From positions 1 to 5,476 of the forward strand of contig JAJZAL010000314.1 in NCBI GenBank assembly GCA_021799405.1: a stretch of 5,476 nt of DNA, read 5' to 3'. This DNA comes from Acidobacteriota bacterium (GTDB lineage: Bacteria > Acidobacteriota > Terriglobia > Terriglobales > Acidobacteriaceae). The notes under the pieces were generated by a model that was given only the letters and a program-made list of their open reading frames with translations, did not search any database and was not told where the DNA came from. The number at the start of each line of letters is the position of its first letter. The first letter of the stretch is position 1. This document shows positions 1 to 5,476 of the stretch, piece by piece. A program made the translations under genes and the position numbers.

Positions 1-130
1 TTTTTCGTCGGCCTTCGCCCATAGGGTGCGACGGCACGTAGCCGCGCCTGGCCCAGTAAACGAGGGTCCGTCGATCCATTTGCAGTACCTTCGCTGCTTG
101 GTCTGGATTCAGAAGGGGAGGTTTCTTCAT
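1..130 (-). CDS. Excisionase-type helix-turn-helix DNA-binding protein, N-terminal part
   Basis: Partial gene: the ATG is at 130 and the frame runs leftward off the window, giving 43 residues. It starts MKKPPLLNPDQAAKVLQM and continues with a recognition-helix-like DRRTLVYWARRGYVPSHP stretch, then GEGRRK. This is the usual pattern of the MerR-like/excisionase (HTH_17) fold: a short N-terminal strand, helix (DQAAKVLQ), turn, recognition helix (RRTLVYWARRG) and the start of a basic wing. Reading upstream in frame, a stop is met before any other usual start codon, so the ATG at 130 is the only candidate. No clear ribosome site precedes it. Family members are about 60-90 residues long and often lie next to a tyrosine recombinase, which would here be left of the window; that neighbour is inference. 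It could instead be a stand-alone small regulator. Confidence 0.68.
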   Translation of the reverse strand, partial: MKKPPLLNPDQAAKVLQMDRRTLVYWARRGYVPSHPMGEGRRK

Positions 131-305
131 AGGCGACTCGTCGCATTTGGCTGAGATCTGGCGTTTCGTCTTTATGCGGTGGCTGCTGGGTTCTCACCCA
201 CGTGCTTTCCACAAGGGCGATGGAGTTGTCACTCGTGCCGTTGCCCGCCCTCTGAAGACGAGAGTCGCCCTCCGTATCCACAGAGTCCAATGAAAAATGC
301 GAGGA

Positions 306-330
306 CTGTTATGCAGAACACGCATAACAG
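306..330. promoter_or_regulatory. Perfect dyad, candidate LysR-type regulator box
   Basis: CTGTTATGC (306-314), a 7-base centre and GCATAACAG (322-330) form a perfect 9-bp inverted repeat. Its core contains T312-N11-A324 within the dyad, the form described for LysR-type binding boxes. It lies about 160 bases upstream of the LysR start, compatible with autoregulation or with control of the leftward gene at 130. There is no T-run after it, so a terminator is less likely. The symmetry is seen directly; binding by the neighbouring LysR protein is inference. Confidence 0.5.
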
Positions 331-347
331 AGTGCACTGGCGACAAC

Positions 348-359
348 CAATGCGCATTG
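348..359. repeat. 12-bp perfect palindrome CAATGCGCATTG
   Basis: The sequence equals its own reverse complement with no central gap. It begins 18 bases after the 306-330 dyad and shares the ATGC/GCAT core with it, so the two could be a strong and an accessory site for one dimeric regulator. A chance palindrome of this length in a particular 360-base region is uncommon but not excluded. Confidence 0.4.
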
Positions 360-491
360 AAGAAGCATCAAAGTCAACACCCGCTGCCTGAACTATCGTT
401 GCACGCACCCGGCGGTGGGACCCCTCATTCCGTCGTACCTCCAGTCGGTAAGCTGTTCCTGCCTCAGGTCTTCTCTCGGCGGAGGACAGCT

Positions 492-1427
492 ATGTTTCTC
501 CCAGAACTTCGTTGGGTACAGGCGGCAATCGTCCTCGCGGAGGAACTGAATTTCTCCAGAGCAGCGGTGCGCCTCGGCATCCACCAGACTGCCCTGAGCA
601 GACACATTGCGGAACTCGAAACTCTCCTCGATAAACCTCTCTTTGAGCGCGATCATCGAAAAGTCGAGCTGACCGCTGCTGGCCGGAAGTTCGTTGCCGA
701 CGCGCGACCGGCGATCGAACTGATCGAGCGCGCCATGGTTTCGGCCAGAGCTGATTCGGACAGCGCCGGCGAAGTTCTCAACATCGGCAGGTCCTCTTAC
801 ACCGACCCGTGGCTGGCCGCGGCTATTCGATCCGTTCATCTGCCGCTTTATCCGGGCCTGCGGATCAACTGGTCAAGCCGGTATTCGCATGAGGTCGCGA
901 ACGAGGTCATCGCCGGAACGCTCGATCTCGCGATCACGACGGGTGTTCCCGAGACACCGCAGCTTACGTTCCTGAAGCTGGCGGAGCATCCTCTCTACAT
1001 TGCAATGTCGAGGCATGATCCTCTGGCTGTCCGTCGCGAATTGAGGGTTATAGACCTGCACAACCGGGTCTGGATTCTATTTGCAAAACAGGTGAGCCCG
1101 CACATGTATGACTCCGTAAAGCGCACGGCGGCGAAGGCGGAAGTCGAACCCTCGGAGCTGCATCACGTCACGGGTGCGGAAGAGGCTGTGCCGCTGATTC
1201 TGGAGCGTGGCGGATTAGCATTCCTGACGCGCGCCGGAGCATGGCGGATCGCGCGTGACGGCATCACCATGCGTCCGCTTGCCGAAGAGAATTTGCTGCT
1301 CGTCACAAATCTTGCTGCCCGCGCCGACAGCAAATCGCGGCTTGTGCGGGAGTTCGTCAAGGCGACCGCACAAAAGATGGAGAGTCTGCGCAAACCCGTA
1401 CAGGCGCGGCTACCCTTGAGTGCCTGA
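492..1427 (+). CDS. LysR-family transcriptional regulator
   Basis: A 311-residue protein, the normal length for a LysR-type regulator. The start at 492 is chosen because GGAGG at 481-485 lies six bases ahead and the protein then opens directly with the DNA-binding domain. Residues about 4-62 are the winged helix-turn-helix, with the hallmark pattern FSRAAVRLGI, QTALSRHIAELE, LFERDHRKVELTAAGRKF. A linker helix (about 63-88) leads to the co-inducer-binding domain from about residue 92 to 300, recognisable from LNIGRSSYTDPWLA, the GTLDLAITTG stretch and ERGGLAFLTRAGA near the second lobe. The frame is open back to 297, but that extension is not LysR-like. The effector and target genes cannot be told from the sequence. 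No partner enzyme is divergently encoded next to it, which is the usual clue; the dyads at 306-359 are the likeliest local sites. It converges with the zinc-ribbon gene and has no visible link to mercury. Confidence 0.93.
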   Translation: MFLPELRWVQAAIVLAEELNFSRAAVRLGIHQTALSRHIAELETLLDKPLFERDHRKVELTAAGRKFVADARPAIELIERAMVSARADSDSAGEVLNIGRSSYTDPWLAAAIRSVHLPLYPGLRINWSSRYSHEVANEVIAGTLDLAITTGVPETPQLTFLKLAEHPLYIAMSRHDPLAVRRELRVIDLHNRVWILFAKQVSPHMYDSVKRTAAKAEVEPSELHHVTGAEEAVPLILERGGLAFLTRAGAWRIARDGITMRPLAEENLLLVTNLAARADSKSRLVREFVKATAQKMESLRKPVQARLPLSA

Positions 1428-1457
1428 ACGAACACGCTGGTGCTTCATCGAGTCACA

Positions 1458-1643
1458 TTACGCCGGCAAATCCCGAATCTCGATGTTCAATGGACCATCG
1501 ATACCACATTTTGGGCAATGCACAATTCCCGAACTGAGCTCATAGTCCCCGACCTCTTCCCGCGTCCGCGAATGGCCGCAGTGGATACAGATGTGGAGAT
1601 GGACCAAGCCAGCTTCGTTTTCACCCAAGGCATCATCGCTCAT
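1458..1643 (-). CDS. Small zinc-ribbon protein, function unknown
   Basis: A 61-residue protein starting MSDDALGENEAGLVHLH. Two CxxC knuckles, CIHC at residues 19-22 and CPKC at 43-46, are separated by 20 residues. This is the four-cysteine layout of a rubredoxin-like or zinc-ribbon fold binding one Zn or Fe. The chain between them (REEVGDYELSSGIVHCP) and the tail (GPLNIEIRDLPA) look like an ordered small domain rather than random translation. The start at 1643 is favoured because AGGAG lies nine bases upstream; ATGs at 1661 and 1670 would add nine residues but lack a ribosome site. It ends 30 bases from the convergent LysR stop with no obvious terminator between. I have the impression that similar small proteins occur in Acidobacteriota, but I cannot name the family. 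No signal peptide or membrane segment is present, so it is probably cytoplasmic. Confidence 0.72.
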   Translation of the reverse strand: MSDDALGENEAGLVHLHICIHCGHSRTREEVGDYELSSGIVHCPKCGIDGPLNIEIRDLPA

Positions 1644-1859
1644 GACCTTAAACTCCTGCATCGTCAACAAAGGTCTTTCTGTTTAGGATGATTCACTTCA
1701 GGTCGGAAAGACTCGCCATTCACGATTCTTTAACAGAGATGTCCGAAACGGCGGCGACCAGGTGGTCCGGCACAACCCGCAACGTTCGTGGATGGCACGC
1801 GGGCCGAACAGGCTGGGAGTTGTAATTGCCAAAGCAGTTGCTAAGAGAATTTATGCATT

Positions 1860-2057
1860 TCAGAAATCGTACCCGGGAAGCGTACAGCCGCCGTGTTGGG
1901 CGCATTCTGAAGCTAGCAAATCGAAGCTACGCTCAAACGCTTTATACTCGCGGTAATTCTCGATGCCGACGGTCAGGATCCAGGAACAGATTCCCAGGAA
2001 GAGTATCAGTACGGTCCATAGCTTAACGGATCGGGATTTTCGAAAGGCCGCGACCAT
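1860..2057 (-). CDS. Small single-span membrane protein, function unknown
   Basis: A 65-residue frame starting MVAAFRKSRSVKLW. Residues about 13-32 form one hydrophobic helix (LWTVLILFLGICSWILTVGI), preceded by a basic N-terminus (RKSR), which predicts N-terminus in the cytoplasm and C-terminus outside. The outer tail is charged (ENYREYKAFERSFDLL) and ends with a C-X5-C pair, Cys52 and Cys58, with a histidine between them. The start at 2057 is preferred because GGAG lies about ten bases ahead. A second ATG at 2066 would add three residues with a poorly spaced site, and the frame remains open to 2291, but that extension is arginine- and proline-rich and unlike a protein domain. I do not recognise the family. 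The reality of the gene rests on the coherent topology and start context only. It might be a remnant of a longer gene. Confidence 0.5.
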   Translation of the reverse strand: MVAAFRKSRSVKLWTVLILFLGICSWILTVGIENYREYKAFERSFDLLASECAQHGGCTLPGYDF

Positions 2058-2136
2058 AGTCCCCATTCTCCATCCGAACAAGGCGGCACTGCAAATCGCG
2101 GCGCACACGAGGCTGTGAGCTGGCCTCCGGGGCGCT

Positions 2137-2204
2137 GAAACAATTCCTGTCAGCGGCGGTTTTGGCGCTATCCAATGTAGATGTACTTTGATGGAAACAA
2201 TTCC
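2137..2204. repeat. 11-bp direct repeat GAAACAATTCC, two copies
   Basis: Exact copies lie at 2137-2147 and 2194-2204, offset by 57 bases. They lie upstream of the leftward membrane-protein gene and left of merR. They might be regulator half-sites, the trace of a small duplication, or chance. The offset is a multiple of three, so both copies fall in the same plus-strand frame. Confidence 0.35.
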
Positions 2205-2307
2205 GCCGGCCTTGTCGCGAAACAAGCGCCGCCCCGCCACTGCTTCTATGAAGCCATCTTTTGAAGTCACGCCCGATGGCGACCGCCTCATGGAATTTCG
2301 TCCGTGA
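2191..2307 (+). CDS. Possible 38-residue small ORF or gene remnant
   Basis: ATG at 2191 to TGA at 2305-2307. The first half is basic and low in complexity (SRNKRRPATAS). The second half, starting at an internal ATG at 2248, reads FEVTPDGDRLMEFRP and looks more like real protein, reminiscent of beta-propeller or other repeated-strand turns (TPDGDRL). No ribosome site precedes either ATG. It could be the surviving C-terminal end of a gene destroyed by rearrangement, a very small protein, or chance. I give no function. Confidence 0.2.
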   Translation: METIPPALSRNKRRPATASMKPSFEVTPDGDRLMEFRP

Positions 2308-2411
2308 TCGAGACCGCAGGATGGACTCGCCCTAAAGACGAGAATGTCTGGAAACGCGACTTGGCCTGTTATCGTCGGCTGACCGCAACCCTTCTTGGCA
2401 GCCGTCTCCTA

Positions 2412-2441
2412 ATCGCAATGAGGCATGTGACTCATTGCGAT
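2412..2441. repeat. Perfect inverted repeat, 11-bp arms, over the merR stop codon
   Basis: ATCGCAATGAG (2412-2422), an 8-base loop and CTCATTGCGAT (2431-2441) pair without mismatch. The merR stop codon (2432-2434, minus strand) lies inside the right arm. In the merR transcript this would form a stable hairpin at the very end of the message, but no U-run follows, so it is not a textbook intrinsic terminator. It may protect the 3' end of the mRNA, attenuate transcription, or be a protein site or the scar of the cassette boundary. Confidence 0.55.
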
Positions 2442-2857
2442 ATCGGTGCACTTGGAGCTTGCAGCGATGCAATCAGTGGACAGGACACACTCCCTTTGCG
2501 GGAATGACAGGCGCGTACAAGCCCAGCCAGTGCCGTCTCCATGCGTTTCAGGTTTGCCAGTTTTTCCCGAACATCTTTGAGCTTATGCTCGGCCAGGTGA
2601 CTGGCTTCATCGCAGTGGGTGCCGTCTTCCAGTCGTAGTAATTCGACGATTTCGTCAAGGCTAAAGCCGAGGCGCTGAGCAGATTTCACGAATTGCACTC
2701 GTGCTACGTCTGTCGCACCGTACTTGCGAATGCTGCCATAGGGTTTGTGCGGTTCGACCAGCAGACCCTTGCGCTGATAAAACCGGATAGTTTCCACGTT
2801 GACGCCAGAGGACTTGGCGAAGCCGCCAATGGTCAGACTCTTCAGATGATTTTCCAT
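2432..2857 (-). CDS. merR: Mercury-responsive transcriptional regulator MerR
   Basis: A 141-residue cytoplasmic dimeric regulator that represses merTPA without mercury and activates it with Hg(II). The start [11 protein letters not shown] at 2857 aligns with known MerR proteins; seven more residues are open upstream to 2878 but would run into the operator. The helix-turn-helix covers about residues 8-28 ([20 protein letters not shown]), followed by the wing (PYGSIRKYG), the second helical pair ([18 protein letters not shown]) and the long dimerisation helix. The three Hg(II) ligands are all present at the standard positions: Cys82 (DGTHCDE), Cys117 (RACHSRKG) and Cys126 (SVSCPLI). The protein is very close to the Tn501/Tn21 type by eye and diverges mostly in the last dozen residues. 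It is transcribed divergently from merT over a shared operator, so it probably represses itself. The ribosome site is weak (GGGG well ahead of the ATG), fitting low-level synthesis. Confidence 0.97.
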   Translation of the reverse strand: MENHLKSLTIGGFAKSSGVNVETIRFYQRKGLLVEPHKPYGSIRKYGATDVARVQFVKSAQRLGFSLDEIVELLRLEDGTHCDEASHLAEHKLKDVREKLANLKRMETALAGLVRACHSRKGSVSCPLIASLQAPSAPISQ

Positions 2858-2862
2858 ACCAC

Positions 2863-2893
2863 TTGACCCCGTACTCAACTACGGAAGTAAGGT
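2863..2893 (+). promoter_or_regulatory. merT promoter (PmerT) with MerR operator
   Basis: The -35 element TTGACC (2863-2868) and -10 element TAAGGT (2888-2893) are separated by 19 bases, the over-long spacer typical of MerR-controlled promoters. The operator lies in the spacer: CCGTAC (2869-2874), TCAA, CTACGG (2879-2884). Outer arms CCGTA/TACGG match perfectly; the innermost pair is C/C instead of C/G, whereas the Tn501 operator as I recall it has symmetric GTAC halves. Hg-MerR untwists this spacer to align the elements. The divergent merR promoter should overlap this block but I could not place its elements with confidence. Confidence 0.93.
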
Positions 2894-2928
2894 TAAATCA
2901 TCAAGAGGATGCTGGAAAGGAGACCTTG

Positions 2929-3279
2929 ATGCCAAAACCACAGAATGGACGCGGCGTTCTTTTCGCTGGAGGAGTGGCAGCCATTCTTGCCTCGACCTGC
3001 TGCCTGGGGCCTTTGGTCTTGGTTGCTTTGGGCATCAGCGGTGCCTGGATCGGCAACCTGACGAAGCTGGAGCCTTACCGCCCAATCTTCATCGGCGCTG
3101 CCCTGGTTGCACTGTTATTTGCTTGGCGGCGCATCTTCCGCCCAGCGCACGCCTGCGAGCCGGGTGAGGTGTGTGCGCTCCCCCAAGTACGAACCACCTA
3201 CAAGGTCATTTTCTGGATCGTTGCTGCGCTGGTTCTGATTGCGCTCGTTTTCCCGTATGTCTTACCGCTTCTCTACTGA
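2929..3279 (+). CDS. merT: Mercuric ion inner-membrane transporter MerT
   Basis: A 116-residue inner-membrane protein that takes Hg(II) from MerP and passes it to the cytoplasm for reduction. The length equals that of the Tn501 protein. The start at 2929 follows AAGGAGA (2917-2923) by five bases; the frame stays open to an ATG at 2863, but that would lie in the promoter. Three hydrophobic helices are visible at about 10-32, 52-68 and 93-113. The first carries the vicinal pair Cys24-Cys25 (ASTCCLGPL) that receives mercury, and the cytoplasmic loop between helices 2 and 3 carries Cys76 and Cys82 (HACEPGEVCALP). All four cysteines are at their expected places. It is the first gene of the merTPA operon; merP begins 17 bases after its stop. 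Confidence 0.96.
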   Translation: MPKPQNGRGVLFAGGVAAILASTCCLGPLVLVALGISGAWIGNLTKLEPYRPIFIGAALVALLFAWRRIFRPAHACEPGEVCALPQVRTTYKVIFWIVAALVLIALVFPYVLPLLY

Positions 3280-3296
3280 AAAGGAGATACACCCAA

Positions 3297-5281
<1,985 letters not shown>

Positions 5282-5364
5282 CTCCGAGCCGGGATCTACG
5301 CCTTTCTTCAGTGAGCGCACAATCGCCGAGTCACTCGCCGGAACCTGTTCCATGCGCAGGGTAG

Positions 5365-5476
5365 CGGTGCGCGGTGCGTTGGGCCGCCGGCGGAGCGGCG
5401 GCGCTGCGCGTCGGGCGGGCCGAAGATGTCGCCCCGGCGCTCGTCCGGGGCATCGCACAAGGGCGGGTGGACGGGC
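5365..5476 (+). pseudogene. High-GC coding-like fragment, possibly a truncated gene
   Basis: After a TAG at 5362-5364 the plus frame is open to the window end (37 codons). It reads RWAAGGAAALRVGRAEDVAP then a helix-like ALVRGIAQGRVDG, with G or C at nearly every third position, as in a real gene from a high-GC genome. The only possible starts near the beginning are a GTG at 5374 and a CTG, neither with a ribosome site, so it looks like the interior of a gene cut at its 5' side. The AEDVAPAL...GIAQGRVDG pattern faintly recalls the end of a thiamine-diphosphate enzyme, but this is a weak impression. The minus strand is also open here, as expected at such base composition, so the strand itself is uncertain. 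Confidence 0.25.

Larger units (their letters stand above)
131..491. other. Intergenic region upstream of the LysR gene
   Basis: This 361-base stretch separates the leftward HTH gene from the rightward LysR gene. The open frames in it (for example plus-strand 179-391) give compositionally odd proteins with no recognisable domain and no good ribosome site. It does hold two symmetric elements, listed separately, that make a regulatory role likely. No tRNA, terminator with a T-run or convincing sigma-70 -35/-10 pair was found. Confidence 0.6.
2058..2431. other. Gene-poor stretch between the membrane-protein gene and merR
   Basis: This 374-base stretch has no confident gene. It contains a weak 38-codon plus-strand frame (2191-2307), an 11-bp direct repeat (2137-2147 and 2194-2204), and the left arm and loop of an inverted repeat overlapping the end of merR. 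No transposase, resolvase, 38-bp Tn3-family end or T-run terminator is visible. The boundary between the resident genes and the mer cassette must lie in or near this stretch, since everything right of it is mer. Confidence 0.5.

Noticed and set aside
297..491. 65-codon N-terminal extension of the LysR gene
   Set aside because: LysR proteins begin within a few residues of the HTH; GGAGG at 481-485 marks the start at 492, and the extension includes both palindromes.
393..839. 148-codon minus-strand frame over the LysR DNA-binding region
   Set aside because: It is opposite the strongly conserved HTH-coding region and has no recognisable domain.
1762..1956. 64-codon plus-strand frame between the zinc-ribbon and membrane-protein genes
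   Set aside because: There is no ribosome site and no recognisable fold, and it overlaps the end of the better supported minus-strand frame.
2292..2431. Possible Tn3/Tn21-family terminal inverted repeat or resolution site near merR
   Set aside because: I looked for the GGGG-starting 38-bp ends and for res-like sites on both sides of mer and found none in the window.
2304..2507. 67-codon plus-strand frame entering the 3' end of merR
   Set aside because: It overlaps merR antisense, has no ribosome site and shows no domain.
2863..2928. Upstream in-frame start for merT at 2863
   Set aside because: It would place the coding start on the -35 element; the start at 2929 has a strong ribosome site and gives the standard 116 residues.
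5383..5402. GC-only hairpin GCCGCC/GGCGGC as a merA terminator
   Set aside because: There is no T-run after it, and self-complementary GC runs are expected by chance in sequence of this composition.

Overview
The window carries a compact mercury-resistance cassette, merR divergent from merT-merP-merA, placed to the right of a stretch of unrelated chromosomal-type genes. The mer proteins resemble, from memory, those of the proteobacterial Tn501/Tn21 family: MerR has Cys82/117/126, MerT has Cys24/25/76/82, MerP has the GMDCAAC metal motif, and MerA has an N-terminal GMTCASC domain, the GGTCVNVGC redox centre and a C-terminal Cys pair. The left genes (a LysR regulator, a small zinc-ribbon protein and an excisionase-like helix-turn-helix protein) have a flavour I associate with soil Acidobacteriota. 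That host assignment is tentative. The best reading is a horizontally acquired mer module in a genomic island, or a mosaic mobile region, of an environmental Gram-negative bacterium.

Layout. 1-130 (minus): start of a small excisionase-type HTH gene that runs off the left edge. 131-491: non-coding, with a 25-bp LysR-type dyad (306-330) and a 12-bp perfect palindrome (348-359). 492-1427 (plus): LysR-family regulator. 1458-1643 (minus): 61-aa protein with two CxxC knuckles, convergent with lysR. 1860-2057 (minus): 65-aa single-span membrane protein of unknown function. 2058-2431: no convincing gene; it holds an 11-bp direct repeat, a weak small ORF and the start of an 11-bp-arm perfect inverted repeat that overlaps the end of merR. 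2432-2857 (minus): merR. 2863-2893: the merT promoter with the 19-bp spacer and the MerR operator. 2929-5281 (plus): merT, merP, merA. 5282-5476: no merD, merE, merC or merB. Instead the sequence passes into a very GC-rich block (86 of 106 bases G/C in 5371-5476) that reads like the interior of an unrelated, truncated gene.

How the genes work together. MerR sits on the divergent operator and, on binding Hg(II), realigns the over-long spacer to switch on merTPA. MerP collects Hg(II) in the periplasm, MerT carries it across the inner membrane, and the N-terminal domain and core of MerA reduce it with NADPH to volatile Hg(0). This is a narrow-spectrum (inorganic mercury) system in minimal RTPA form. 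The flanking genes have no evident role in it. No transposon ends or transposase are visible, so how the cassette arrived cannot be told from this window.
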